Shown here: piece by piece, positions 9,201-18,009 of the stretch | Layout of the letters: every line of letters begins with the position of its first letter | How positions within the stretch are numbered: position 1 is the first letter of the stretch | Assembly: GCF_009909145.1 (NCBI RefSeq) | Contig: NZ_JAAAPJ010000029.1 | Location: 41,078-105,077 of the forward strand | Source of the DNA: Corallococcus silvisoli | Lineage (GTDB): Bacteria > Myxococcota > Myxococcia > Myxococcales > Myxococcaceae | Reading direction: 5' to 3' | DNA length: 64,000 nucleotides | Position numbers and translations under genes: made by a program | The notes under the pieces: generated by a model | Database searches by the model: none | Seen by the model: the letters and a program-made list of their open reading frames with translations, nothing else | Told to the model about the DNA's origin: nothing

Positions 9201-10931
9201 TCACGCTTCGTTCGCCTGCTCTTCGGAGACGTCCAGCCGCTCGAAGGCACGGCCCAGGACGGCGACGCCCAGCGCCACCTCCGCGAAGAGTGCTCCGGCC
9301 GCCGCCAGGCCCGCGAGCGGGACGGCCCAGCGCCCCACGACAGTGAACAGCGGGTAGCCCACGAGGAGGGCCACCACGCCCGCGGGCAACAGTCCCAGGA
9401 ACGTCACCACCAGCGTGCCCACCAGCGTGAGCAGCCGCTGCCCCAGCGCCTCCACGCCGCGCGCCCGCTCCGAGTCCGCCGGAATCCACGCGGGCAGCAG
9501 CACCACCGCCGCGTTCTGCACGAACAACCCCGCGAGCCCCAGCGCCGGCAACACCGAAAGCAGCCCCAGCACCACCGGCGTGGACCACTGCGCGAGCGTC
9601 ACGTCGTCCGAGCCCACGCCCAGCACGCCCGCCACGGCCAGCATCACCCACTGCGCCGCGCCCAACGTCAGCGCGGACGCGGCCAGCTCCGCGCCCACCA
9701 CCTGCCGCCCCGTGAGCGGCAGCGCGCGCAGCAGCTCCAGCTTGGGCAGGTCCATCCGCAGGTCCGTCCGGAACGCGCTCGGGCCAATCACGGCCATGGC
9801 CACCGCGACCATCAGCGCCATGGGGCCCAGGAACTCGCGGCTGTTGGCGAACAGGCGCGTGTCGCCCATCACCAGCGCGAGGGTCGCCCCCAGCACCACG
9901 AAGGCCAGCAGCATCACCAGCCCGCTGCCCATCCGCCTGCGCGCGATGAGGTTCTTCCACAGGAGCGCGACCTCTGGACGCCCCCGAGGCCCCAGCACGA
10001 AGGGCACCCGGCCCACGTGGATGGCCCCCACACGCGCGGCCCGGTTCCCCCGCTCCGCCCGCTGACGCGTCCGCGCGTCCGCGCTCGCCACCGCCGAGTC
10101 CTCGAAGGGGACCTCCACCGCCAGCACCCAGGCGTAGTGCGCCGCGAGCAGCGCCAGCGCCGCGGGCAGGTAGCGCAGGAACTCCTGTCCGCTGTGCGCC
10201 ATCGCGGGGGCCACCAGCGCGCGGCCCGGCCACAGCACCGCGCGGGGGCCGGGCGCGTCGAGGACATCCCGCAGCCACTCGCGCACGGCGAACGGCGCGG
10301 AGGCGTCCGCGGGCCACGGGTGCGCATCCAGCGTGGACAGCAGCGTCCCCACCGCCGCCACGAGCACCAGCGCCACCACCGCCCAGCGCACGGCGCCGCC
10401 CCAGCGCCCCTGGGACACGAGCCAGGCGCGCACGAACGACGCCGCCGTGCCATGCAGGTACAGCGTCCCCATGGCCAGCGACGCCCCGAGGAAGAAGAGC
10501 TCCGGACGGGAGCTGGTGAAGCGCCCCACGAAGAGCGTCGCCGCCAGCGCCGCCAGCCCCGCGCTCAACAAGCCTCGCAGGAGCTTGTAGTGCAGCAGCG
10601 CCCGGCGCGTGACGGGCGCGGGGAAGAAGGCCTGCACCTCCGTCTGCGTGAAGGTCAGCGCGGGCCGGTCCGCGCCCAGCACCCACGCCGTCACCAGCGT
10701 GCCCAGCACCGACACCTCCAGCGACAGCTCCGCGAACAGCTTCGCGTTCGGGGACACCGCGCGCCCCGTCCCCACCACGAACACGCTGCGGCCCACGAGC
10801 GAGTACAGGTACGCGAGCCCCACCAGCGCGCCCAGCAGGTAGCGCGGGTGCTTGAGCCGCCGCACCTGACGCACCACCCGGTTGCGCCACGTCCTCACCC
10901 AGAGGAACGCCACCGCGCCCGGAAAGCTCAC
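9201..10931 (-). CDS. ABC exporter, membrane subunit
   Basis: A 576-residue polytopic protein with roughly 12 hydrophobic segments in two halves separated by a soluble region around residues 265-320. The N-terminal cytoplasmic segment RTWRNRVVRQVRRLKHPRYLLG and the later WKNLIARRR repeat the pattern typical of ABC-2-like exporter permeases with fused halves. It starts with GTG at 10931, overlapping the ATPase stop as GTGA, so the two genes are translationally coupled and form one transporter. The substrate is unknown. Confidence 0.85.
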   Translation of the reverse strand: MSFPGAVAFLWVRTWRNRVVRQVRRLKHPRYLLGALVGLAYLYSLVGRSVFVVGTGRAVSPNAKLFAELSLEVSVLGTLVTAWVLGADRPALTFTQTEVQAFFPAPVTRRALLHYKLLRGLLSAGLAALAATLFVGRFTSSRPELFFLGASLAMGTLYLHGTAASFVRAWLVSQGRWGGAVRWAVVALVLVAAVGTLLSTLDAHPWPADASAPFAVREWLRDVLDAPGPRAVLWPGRALVAPAMAHSGQEFLRYLPAALALLAAHYAWVLAVEVPFEDSAVASADARTRQRAERGNRAARVGAIHVGRVPFVLGPRGRPEVALLWKNLIARRRMGSGLVMLLAFVVLGATLALVMGDTRLFANSREFLGPMALMVAVAMAVIGPSAFRTDLRMDLPKLELLRALPLTGRQVVGAELAASALTLGAAQWVMLAVAGVLGVGSDDVTLAQWSTPVVLGLLSVLPALGLAGLFVQNAAVVLLPAWIPADSERARGVEALGQRLLTLVGTLVVTFLGLLPAGVVALLVGYPLFTVVGRWAVPLAGLAAAGALFAEVALGVAVLGRAFERLDVSEEQANEA

Positions 10932-11692
10932 GAGTCCCCGGGCCCCGTCGCTTCCGCGGCCGCGCTGGTGATGCGCACGAACAGCTCCTCCAGCGACGCG
11001 CCGTCCCCCGCACCACCCGCCATCTGTTCACGGATCTCCGGCAGCGAGCCCAGCGCCACCGCGCGGCCTCCGGCGATGACGAGCAGCCGGTGGCACAGCT
11101 CCTCCACCAGCGGAAGCAGGTGCGACGACAGCACCAGCGCAGTGCCCTCCTCCGCGCGGCGGCGCAGCGACGCCTTCATCCGGCGGATGCCCAGCGGATC
11201 CAACCCCGTCAGCGGTTCGTCCAGGAGGATCAGCCGCGGCTGGTGCAGGAAGCCGCACGCGATGGACAGCTTCTGCTTCATCCCGCGCGACAGCTCGCCG
11301 GGCAGCGACTTCTCCCGGCCCGTCAGCTCCATCTCCCCCAGGAGCGCGCGGCCCCGCTCCTCCCAGTCCTCCACGCCGTAGAGGCGCGCGGTGAAGTTCA
11401 GGTGCTCCCAGACGGTGAGGTACTCGAAGAAGCGCGGCTCGTCCGGCAGGAAGGCCAACCGCCGCTTCGCTTCCACGGGCGCTTCCGACAGGTCATGCCC
11501 CGCCACCCGCACGCGCCCCACGGACGGCGGCAGGATGCCAGCGAGGCACCGGAGCGTGGACGTCTTCCCCGCGCCGTTGGGCCCCACGAGGCCCAGCACC
11601 TCGCCGGGCGCCACCTGGAAGGTGAGCCCACGCACCGCCCGCACCGCGCCGTACGTCTTCTCCAACCCCTCGACGTCCAGCGCCGGTTCCAT
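10928..11692 (-). CDS. ABC exporter, ATP-binding subunit
   Basis: A 254-residue ATPase with Walker A GPNGAGKTSTLR, a Q-loop-region variant FLPDEPRFFEYLTVWEH, the signature LSRGMKQKLSIA, Walker B LILLDEPLTGLDP and a switch His in LSSHLLP. The order and length fit CcmA/YtrB-type exporters. It energises the permease encoded immediately downstream and starts 26 bases after the stop of the preceding response regulator, so it could share the chemosensory transcript. The substrate is not evident. Confidence 0.92.
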   Translation of the reverse strand: MEPALDVEGLEKTYGAVRAVRGLTFQVAPGEVLGLVGPNGAGKTSTLRCLAGILPPSVGRVRVAGHDLSEAPVEAKRRLAFLPDEPRFFEYLTVWEHLNFTARLYGVEDWEERGRALLGEMELTGREKSLPGELSRGMKQKLSIACGFLHQPRLILLDEPLTGLDPLGIRRMKASLRRRAEEGTALVLSSHLLPLVEELCHRLLVIAGGRAVALGSLPEIREQMAGGAGDGASLEELFVRITSAAAEATGPGDS

Positions 11693-11718
11693 GCGTGCCC
11701 TAGGACCCTTCGCGAAGC

Positions 11719-12105
11719 TCAGCCGAGCTTCAGCAGTTCCTTCACCGTGTCCAGCACCACCCGGGCCTGCACGGGCTTCACCAGGTAGGCCGTGGCCCCC
11801 AGCGCCATGGCCCGCGCGCGGTCCGCGTCCGCGCCCTCCGTCGTCACGACGACGATGGGCACGGCCCGGTGCTCCTCCGTCTGACGGATGTGGTGGATGA
11901 GCTTCAGCCCGTCCATCAACGGCATGTTGATGTCCGTCATCACCAGATCGAAGCGGCCCTGCGTGGAGAGCTTCTTCAGCCCCTCCACGCCATCCTGCGC
12001 CTCGACGCAGACCACGCCCGCCAGACGCTGAAGCGCGTACATGATGCTGCGGCGCATGGCCTGCGAGTCATCCACCACCAACGCGCGGATCGGCTGCTGC
12101 GACAT
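11719..12105 (-). CDS. CheY-like single-domain response regulator
   Basis: A 128-residue receiver domain only: acidic pair in LVVDDSQ, phosphoacceptor Asp in LVMTDINMPLMDG, Thr in VVVTTEG and Lys in YLVKP. The ATG at 12105 is where homology to CheY begins; the frame stays open 22 codons upstream but without a ribosome site. It lies 70 bases downstream of cheB on the same strand and is the second CheY of this cluster, so it may be an output or a phosphate sink for CheA. It resembles the other CheY of the cluster (both contain TDINMP). Confidence 0.88.
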   Translation of the reverse strand: MSQQPIRALVVDDSQAMRRSIMYALQRLAGVVCVEAQDGVEGLKKLSTQGRFDLVMTDINMPLMDGLKLIHHIRQTEEHRAVPIVVVTTEGADADRARAMALGATAYLVKPVQARVVLDTVKELLKLG

Positions 12106-12175
12106 GCCCCCGACACTAACACCCGCGCGCCGCCGGGCCCGGGATTGTGACGCGGCCTGTCCGGCAACCACCGAT

Positions 12176-13219
12176 TCACTGTCCGGACGACTGACGGCGG
12201 CGGCGCACCAGCGCGGCCAGCTCCGAGCCGATGTCGTCCAATGGAAGCACGCGCGTCACCGCCCCCGTGGCGATGGCCTCCTTGGGCATGCCGAACACCA
12301 CCGCCGTGTCCTCGGACTCGGCCCAGGTCTCCCCGCCCTCGCGCCGGACGCCGCGCACGCCCTGGGCTCCGTCCGCCCCCATCCCCGTCAGCACCACCGC
12401 CACCGCGCGTGAACCCAGCACCTCCGCCGCGCTCTCGAAGAGCCGGTCCACCGACGGGGCGTACTTGTCCGCGGACACGGGGGATGGCGTGCGCAGCTCC
12501 ATCCGCCCCGAGCGCTCCGTCAGCAGCAGGTGCCGCCCGCCCGGCGCGATGTAGACGTGGCCCGGCGCCACCACGTCGCCTTCGCGTGCCTCCGTCACCG
12601 TGAAGGGCCCGATGCGGTCCAGGCGCTCCGCGAAGGCCCGGGTGAACTGCGAGGGCATGTGCTGGCCCACCAGCACGCTGACGGCCGGCTCGGCGGACAG
12701 CCCCTCCAGCAGCCGCTGCACCGCCGGAGGTCCGCCCGTGGACGCCCCCACCGCGATGACCTGCGGCGCTTCTCCGGAGAGCACGGCGCTGCGCAGCGCG
12801 GCGCCATGGCGTCCGCCGGACTTCACGTGGCGGGCCGCGCGCACCTTGTCCAGCAGCTCGCGCCGCAGGCCCTCCAGTGCCTCGGGCGTGCCCCGGGGCG
12901 GCTTGGCGATGAAGTCGAACGCGCCCAGCTCCAGCGCCTTGAACACATCCGACTTGTGCGCGTAGCTGGAGATGACGATGACGGGCGTGGGGGACACGCG
13001 CATCAGCAGGCGCAGGAAGGTGTGTCCCCCCAGGCGGGGCATCTCCAGGTCCAGCGTCACCACGTCCGGCTTCAGCTCCAGGACCTTCTTGAGGCCTTCC
13101 TCGCCGTCCTGCGCCCAGTCCAGCACCTCCACGTCCGCGGAGGACTCCAGCAACGTGGTGAGCGTTCGGCGGTTGGTGGCCGAGTCGTCGATGACGAGCA
13201 CCGTGAGCGGACGCCCCAT
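12176..13219 (-). CDS. cheB: CheB protein-glutamate methylesterase
   Basis: A 347-residue protein with an N-terminal receiver (LVIDDSATNRR, phosphoacceptor Asp in VVTLDLEMP, Lys in FIAKPP) and a C-terminal methylesterase domain. Catalytic residues are visible: Ser in VGASTGGPPAVQ, His in LVGQHMP and Asp in VLTGMGADGAQG. CheB removes methyl groups from chemoreceptors in response to CheA phosphorylation. The ATG at 13219 overlaps the cheR stop by one base (TGATG), so the pair is coupled. Confidence 0.96.
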   Translation of the reverse strand: MGRPLTVLVIDDSATNRRTLTTLLESSADVEVLDWAQDGEEGLKKVLELKPDVVTLDLEMPRLGGHTFLRLLMRVSPTPVIVISSYAHKSDVFKALELGAFDFIAKPPRGTPEALEGLRRELLDKVRAARHVKSGGRHGAALRSAVLSGEAPQVIAVGASTGGPPAVQRLLEGLSAEPAVSVLVGQHMPSQFTRAFAERLDRIGPFTVTEAREGDVVAPGHVYIAPGGRHLLLTERSGRMELRTPSPVSADKYAPSVDRLFESAAEVLGSRAVAVVLTGMGADGAQGVRGVRREGGETWAESEDTAVVFGMPKEAIATGAVTRVLPLDDIGSELAALVRRRRQSSGQ

Positions 13220-14091
13220 CAGCGCCCCTCCAAGGACGGAAGCTCCGGCCGGCGGTACACCAGGTCGCCCTTCAGATGCACCAGCTCGAAGTCCGCGCCC
13301 AGGCTGAGCAGGTTCTCCGCGTGGCCCAGGAGCAGGTAGCCCCCCGGACAGAGCCGGTCGCGGATGACGCCCAACACCCGGCGGCGCGCGGCCAGGTCGA
13401 AGTAGATCATCACGTTGCGGCAGAAGACGACGTCGGTGCGCGGCACCAGCTGGCTCGCCGCCACGTCCGACAGGTTGTGATGGCCGAAGCTCACCCACGC
13501 CTTCACGTCGTCGCGCACACGGACGCGGTTCACCCCCGCGGGGACGAAGTAGCGCTCCAGCAGCTCCGGGGGGGTCGCGCGCAGGGCGCTGGGGCCGTAC
13601 TCGGCGCGGCGGGCCACCGTCAGCACCCGGCGCGACAGGTCCGTGCCGTACACCTCCACGTCCCAGTCATCGAAGCGGCCGCTCTCCTTCAACAGCATCG
13701 CCACCGTGTACGCCTCTTCTCCGGAGGAACACCCCGCGGACCACAACCGCAGACGGCGCGTGTGCGCGTTGCGCTTCTCCAGGATGGGAAGCAGCTCCTC
13801 GCAGAAGGCCTTGAGCTGCGCGGGCTCGCGGAAGAAGTACGTCTCGTGCGTGGTGAGGGACTCCACCGCCGCTTCCAGCTCCGCGTGGCGCTGGACGTCG
13901 TAGCGCAGGTAGCGGTGGTACGCGCCGAAGTCCTGGAGCCCCAGTGCCTCCAGCCGGGGCCACAGCCTGCGCTCCATCACGAACTTCATGTTCTCGTGGA
14001 TGAGGATCCCGCAGTGCGCGTAGACGTGGTCGCGCAGCAGCCGGAACTCCTCCAGCGTCATCTCCGGGCGACCCTCGTCGAAGCGTGGCAT
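13219..14091 (-). CDS. cheR: CheR chemoreceptor methyltransferase
   Basis: A 290-residue SAM-dependent methyltransferase. The N-terminal helical domain carries THETYFFREPAQL, and the SAM-binding segment is LRLWSAGCSSGEEAYTVAML; DVVFCRNVMIYFD is the conserved core strand. It methylates glutamates of chemoreceptors. The ATG at 14091 has GGAGGG 7 bases upstream; the frame runs on to 14295 inside the HEAT gene but that part is not CheR-like. No receptor gene is present in the window. Confidence 0.95.
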   Translation of the reverse strand: MPRFDEGRPEMTLEEFRLLRDHVYAHCGILIHENMKFVMERRLWPRLEALGLQDFGAYHRYLRYDVQRHAELEAAVESLTTHETYFFREPAQLKAFCEELLPILEKRNAHTRRLRLWSAGCSSGEEAYTVAMLLKESGRFDDWDVEVYGTDLSRRVLTVARRAEYGPSALRATPPELLERYFVPAGVNRVRVRDDVKAWVSFGHHNLSDVAASQLVPRTDVVFCRNVMIYFDLAARRRVLGVIRDRLCPGGYLLLGHAENLLSLGADFELVHLKGDLVYRRPELPSLEGR

Positions 14092-14104
14092 CCGCGCGCC
14101 CTCC

Positions 14105-16096
14105 TCAACGCCCCGACAGCCGGGCCACCGCGTCCGACAACGCGACCCGGGCCAGCCCATCGTGCTCCACCGAGAGGGCCTGCTGGAGCGCGGGCAGGCA
14201 TTCCGGACGGTCCAGGCCGCCCAGCACGCGCGCGGCCGCCGCACGGACATCCCACCGGGGGTGGCCCAGGAGCGACACCGCCAGCGCCGCCCCATCCGCG
14301 CTCGCCTCCGCCGACGTCAGCGCCGCGAGCGCCGCCTTCACCACCTCCGCGTCGGGGTGGCTCAGCGCGTCCCACAGCACGCCCGGCCCCACCGTCCCCA
14401 GCTTCGCCAGGGCCCGCACCGACAGCACCGCGAGCGCGCCGTCGCCGTGGCGCACCAGCGCCTCCAGGTCCTCTGAACGGTCCTTCGCCCCCACGCCCCC
14501 CACCGCCTCCACCGCGGCCAGGCGCACGGCGCGGTCCTCGTCCTTCAGCGCGAGCGCCAGGAAGTTCGACGTCTCCGTCCCCTTCTGCTGCCCCAGGGAG
14601 CGAACCGCGGCGACGCGGACCTTCGCGGACTCGTCCGCCAGCGCGCCGCGCGCCAGCTCCTGGCCCGTCTCGCCATCCGCCCTGCCCGCCGCCTCCACCG
14701 CCGCCGCGCGCCACGCAGCGTCCTCGTCGCGCGCCAGCCGCCGCAAGAGGGGCAGCACCCGCGCACCGCCCAGCCGCCCCAGCACCGCCACCGCCGCGGG
14801 CGTCGTGCGCTGCTCCACCGCCGCCTCCAGCGCGGCCAGCGCCACCAGCGGGTGGCCCACGGTCAGCTGCTCCAGCGCGCGCGACGCCATCCCCGACAGG
14901 GAAGGATCCGCGAGCAGCGCCACCAGCGGCGCCACGGCGTCCGGCGAGCGCGTGCGCCCCAGCGCCCGCACCACCACCGTGCGCAGGTCATCCTCCGCCC
15001 ACTCCAGGAGCGCGCACAGCTCCGGCACCGACGTCGCATCCACCAGCAGCACCAGCGCCTCGGCCGCCACCGTGCGCGCGGGCAGGGACAGCGTCCCCAT
15101 GTTGCCCAGCAGCAGCCGCCGTCCCTCCGGCCCCAGCTGTCCCAGGGTGAAGAGCACCTCGCGCAGGAGCCGGTCCTCGCGCGCCACCTCCGCCACCGCC
15201 ACCGCGAGCGACGCTTCTCCCAGCGCCCCCGCGACCACCAGCGCGCCGGCCCGCACCTGCACGTCCTCGCCATCCAGCGCTTGCGCCACCCGCTCCGTCA
15301 CTTCCGGAATGCCGCCCACCACCGCGCGCGCGACCGCGTCCAGTTCGCCCCGCTCATAGGGCCCCAGCCCTCCCGCCTGGGTGCCCAACGCGACGAAGGC
15401 GGCCTCGCGCACCGAACGCACCGGAGAGGCCAGGGCCCGACAGATGCGCTCCGTGGACACGCCTGGGGGATGCAGCCCCAACAGCCGCAAGGCGCTGCGT
15501 TGCAGGCCCGGGTCCTCCACCAGCGCCATCACCCGCGCCAGGGGCGGCGCGCGCTTGAGCGACGCGAGGCCCTCCAGCGCCGCCAGCCGCAAGAGGGCCG
15601 TGGGTGCGTCCAGCAGTGACTCCAACGCCCGCGCCGCGGCGTCCCCGCCCAGCCGGCCCAGCGCTTCCGCCGCGGCCACGCGCACGTTGAGGTCCACGTC
15701 GGAGAGCGCGCGCAGCAGCACGTCCTCCACCTCCGGGCGACCCAGCTGTCCCAGGATGTCCGCCGCAAGCTTGCGCTGATCCGGATCCTCGTGCTCCAGC
15801 AGGCGCACCAGCGGACGCAGCGCCACGGGCCCCATGCCGGCAAGCGCCTCGGCCGCCGCGTTGCGCGCGCCTGTCTCGCCCCGCTCGCCCAGGACGGAGA
15901 TGAGCCGGGCGGTGACTCCTGGCGCGTCCGGGACGCGGCGCAAGCCCTCCGCGGCCGCGTGCCGCACGCGCCAGCTCTCGTCGTGCAGTCCCTGCGTGAG
16001 GGTTTCCAGGGCCCCTGGCGTGCGCGGATCCACCGCCTGCAACGCCCGGTAGCGCGCCTCCTCCAGCACTTCGGGAGACCGCACCGTGTCGCTCAT
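14105..16096 (-). CDS. HEAT-repeat protein of the chemosensory operon
   Basis: A 663-residue protein made almost wholly of HEAT/PBS-lyase-type repeats about 31 residues long, perhaps 18 of them, with recurring cores such as VRVAAAEALGRLGG, VRHAAAEGLRRV and WDVRAAAARVLGGL. There is no signal peptide or membrane segment, so it is probably a cytoplasmic protein-binding superhelix. It starts at 16096, overlapping the previous stop by 4 bases, and ends 13 bases before cheR. HEAT proteins occur in some myxobacterial chemosensory operons; its partner here is unknown but a scaffold or adaptor role is likely. Confidence 0.9.
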   Translation of the reverse strand: MSDTVRSPEVLEEARYRALQAVDPRTPGALETLTQGLHDESWRVRHAAAEGLRRVPDAPGVTARLISVLGERGETGARNAAAEALAGMGPVALRPLVRLLEHEDPDQRKLAADILGQLGRPEVEDVLLRALSDVDLNVRVAAAEALGRLGGDAAARALESLLDAPTALLRLAALEGLASLKRAPPLARVMALVEDPGLQRSALRLLGLHPPGVSTERICRALASPVRSVREAAFVALGTQAGGLGPYERGELDAVARAVVGGIPEVTERVAQALDGEDVQVRAGALVVAGALGEASLAVAVAEVAREDRLLREVLFTLGQLGPEGRRLLLGNMGTLSLPARTVAAEALVLLVDATSVPELCALLEWAEDDLRTVVVRALGRTRSPDAVAPLVALLADPSLSGMASRALEQLTVGHPLVALAALEAAVEQRTTPAAVAVLGRLGGARVLPLLRRLARDEDAAWRAAAVEAAGRADGETGQELARGALADESAKVRVAAVRSLGQQKGTETSNFLALALKDEDRAVRLAAVEAVGGVGAKDRSEDLEALVRHGDGALAVLSVRALAKLGTVGPGVLWDALSHPDAEVVKAALAALTSAEASADGAALAVSLLGHPRWDVRAAAARVLGGLDRPECLPALQQALSVEHDGLARVALSDAVARLSGR

Positions 16097-16461
16097 CCGC
16101 CGTCCTCCTCTGGTGGCAGGGCCCAGAAGCGGTCCGCCGCTGGGATGCGGGCCCCGGGGGCATCGAGCCCCAGCGCGGTCCCTGGCGGGAATCCTGTCAG
16201 CGAGAGCCCGGAGAGCGCCAGTCCGAGCAACCTGGGCACGGGGCGGCCGCTCCGCTGGCGCACGACACGCCCCGCGAAGGCCCGCGCCAGCGAGAGGACC
16301 AAGAGGCGGGTCATGGCCACCGCGTCCGCGATACGGGCCTGCCCGACGGAGGGCGCGCGGAGGCAGCCGATGACGCGGCGCGGGCTGGCGAACCGGCGGA
16401 GGCCGAGCACCGCCACGAAGAAGGGGCTCAGGGTCCGCCGGTGTCCGCTCAGGTCGCGCAT
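16093..16461 (-). CDS. Diverged paralogue of the neighbouring small membrane protein
   Basis: About 122 residues. It begins MRDLSGHRR, almost the same as MRDLTGHRK of the next gene, and its C-terminal part LSLTGFPPGTALGL aligns with LALANFPVGTVLGI there. Between those ends it has lost most of the hydrophobic pattern and is Arg-rich (RAFAGRVVRQRSGRP), so it may be a decayed copy. It overlaps the upstream gene by 13 bases and the HEAT gene by 4 bases. The GGAGG before its ATG is only 1 base away, so translation may depend on coupling. Real expression is not certain. Confidence 0.55.
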   Translation of the reverse strand: MRDLSGHRRTLSPFFVAVLGLRRFASPRRVIGCLRAPSVGQARIADAVAMTRLLVLSLARAFAGRVVRQRSGRPVPRLLGLALSGLSLTGFPPGTALGLDAPGARIPAADRFWALPPEEDGG

Positions 16462-16841
16462 GCCTCCTCGGGCCCAGAATCCCACCCCTCCTGCCCGAAG
16501 AACCAGAGGGAGTAGATTCCGAGCACCGTCCCCACCGGAAAGTTGGCCAGCGCGAGGATGGCGAGCACCGTGGCCGTGCCCCTGGACACGGACTGCCCGC
16601 GCAGCAGCCCCATGCCCAGGGACAGCCCGGCGAGCGCCACCCACAAGACGGCGACCGTGAACGCCACCATCCCGTAGATCGCGACCGAATACCCCGCGGG
16701 CGAGTGCGCGACGCGGCCCGTGGCGATGTGGACCATCATCCAGGTGACGACCCCCAGCCCGACGGCGCCCAGGAGCGTCAGCGCGTGCACGAACACGTAG
16801 AGAAGCCCCAACGCCTTTCGATGCCCGGTCAGGTCTCGCAT
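16449..16841 (-). CDS. Small polytopic membrane protein in the chemosensory operon
   Basis: 130 residues with a short cytoplasmic MRDLTGHRK start and about four transmembrane segments (LLYVFVHALTLLGAVGLGVV, YGMVAFTVAVLWVALAGLSL, and ATVLAILALANFPVGTVLGI at the C-terminus), ending with an acidic tail. It lies between the two cheW genes and the HEAT gene, 45 bases after cheW. I do not recognise the family beyond small DUF-type four-helix membrane proteins. Its position in an operon lacking a chemoreceptor makes it a candidate sensory or membrane-anchoring partner, which is inference only. Confidence 0.75.
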   Translation of the reverse strand: MRDLTGHRKALGLLYVFVHALTLLGAVGLGVVTWMMVHIATGRVAHSPAGYSVAIYGMVAFTVAVLWVALAGLSLGMGLLRGQSVSRGTATVLAILALANFPVGTVLGIYSLWFFGQEGWDSGPEEACAT

Positions 16842-16886
16842 GGCGTCCCCGTTAAACCGCCGGGACGCACGACGAAAACGGTCCCC

Positions 16887-17414
16887 TCAGGTCGCTGTCG
16901 GCGGCCGTGACTCCCGCTCCAGCTCCGCGCGCAGGAGCGCCTTCAGGTCCAGCAGCAGCCGCAGCCGCTCCGGCGGCCCGCACACGCCCACCACGAAGGG
17001 CGTGCGGCCCGCGGCCATGAGCGCCGGCGCGGGCTTGATGTCGCCGCGGCGCACGCGCAGCACCTCCGCCACGCGGTCCACCCGCGCCACGACGCGTCGC
17101 GTCCCCAGCCGGCAGACGAGCATCCGCGTGCGCCGGGTCTCCGGGGTCGCCTGTCCCAGCAGGCGCTGGCGCAGGTCCACCACCGGCAGCATCGCGCCGC
17201 GCAGGTGCAACACCCCCTCCACGAAGGCCGGGGCGTGGGGGATGGGGATGACGCGCTGGGGAGGAAGAATCTCCTCCACGCGCATGATGTCGAGCACGTA
17301 CTCCTCATTGCCCACGAAGAAGGCGCACAGCTGCGCCTCCGCGTCGGGGGCAGGAGGGTCGTCGGGCCCGCCACCGCGAGGACGGCGGGCCAGCAGGTTC
17401 ACGGGGTCCGTCAT
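16887..17414 (-). CDS. cheW: CheW-like adaptor (second copy)
   Basis: A 175-residue CheW-domain protein after a Pro-rich N-terminus of about 25 residues. Core motifs include CAFFVGNEEYVLDIMRVEEI, VIPIPHAPAFVEGVLHLRG and MLPVVDLRQRLL, then VARVDRVAEVLRV. CheW couples receptors to CheA. The ATG at 17414 overlaps the stop of the preceding CheW-like gene as ATGA, so the two adaptors are translationally coupled. The two proteins differ clearly in sequence and probably have different partners. Confidence 0.92.
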   Translation of the reverse strand: MTDPVNLLARRPRGGGPDDPPAPDAEAQLCAFFVGNEEYVLDIMRVEEILPPQRVIPIPHAPAFVEGVLHLRGAMLPVVDLRQRLLGQATPETRRTRMLVCRLGTRRVVARVDRVAEVLRVRRGDIKPAPALMAAGRTPFVVGVCGPPERLRLLLDLKALLRAELERESRPPTAT

Positions 17415-17974
17415 GGGGTGAGCGCCTGCTCCGGGTCCAACAGGATGTAGAGCTGCGAGCCCTTGCGCCCCAGCCCCGCCACGCAGTCGCGGTCCCCTCG
17501 CAGCCCCGCGGGTGACAGCTCCACCATGGACGGCTTGAGCCGCACCACGCCCGCCACCGAGTCCACCCACACGCCCGCGGGCCCATCCTCCGTCTTGAGC
17601 ACCAGGATGCGCGCGGCCCGGGGAGGCAGGCCCGCATCCGGCCCCGCGACCACGGGAGGCACCTCCGCGAGCCGCAGCCGCAGCTTGACGTCGTAGACGG
17701 GCAGCAGCTCGCCGCGCAGGTTCATCACGCCCAGCAGGTGCGGCTGCGCGCGCGGGATCTCCGTGAGCAGCGGCACCTTGCAGATCTCCCGCACCGCGAG
17801 GATGGGCACCGCGTAGCACTCCGCCTCCAGGCGGAAGGCGAGGTACTCGGTGGGCTCCTCCTCCAGGATGCTCGGGGCCAGCCCGTCACTGCCCGCAGCG
17901 AAGTCCAGCAGACCGCCGACGTCCTCGTCCGGACGGTAGAAGAACGCGTCGAGCAGGGCTTCGAAACGGGACAC
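17411..17974 (-). CDS. cheW: CheW-like adaptor (first copy)
   Basis: A 187-residue protein starting with GTG at 17974. An N-terminal acidic extension of about 40 residues precedes a CheW domain: YLAFRLEAECYAVPILAVRE, LLTEIPRAQPHLLGVMNLRG, LLPVYDVKLRLRL and GVWVDSVAGVVRLK. It follows cheA by 35 bases. The domain is longer than single-domain CheW of enteric bacteria because of the extension and an insertion near residue 105-118. Confidence 0.92.
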   Translation of the reverse strand: MSRFEALLDAFFYRPDEDVGGLLDFAAGSDGLAPSILEEEPTEYLAFRLEAECYAVPILAVREICKVPLLTEIPRAQPHLLGVMNLRGELLPVYDVKLRLRLAEVPPVVAGPDAGLPPRAARILVLKTEDGPAGVWVDSVAGVVRLKPSMVELSPAGLRGDRDCVAGLGRKGSQLYILLDPEQALTP

Positions 17975-18009
17975 CCGGCGGAGGATATCAGCCCCCCGGC
18001 ACGGGTGCC

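Noticed and set aside
9132..11381. A 749-codon plus-strand frame across the ABC exporter genes
   Set aside because: It is an antisense shadow rich in Gln/Arg/His.
13276..15150. Long plus-strand frame across cheR and the HEAT gene, partly Pro-rich
   Set aside because: It is antisense to two clear genes and has no motif; the Pro-rich part mirrors Gly codons of the other strand.
14105..16096. Repeats in DNA over the HEAT gene as a CRISPR-like array
   Set aside because: The periodicity is at protein level, with no identical repeats or spacers.
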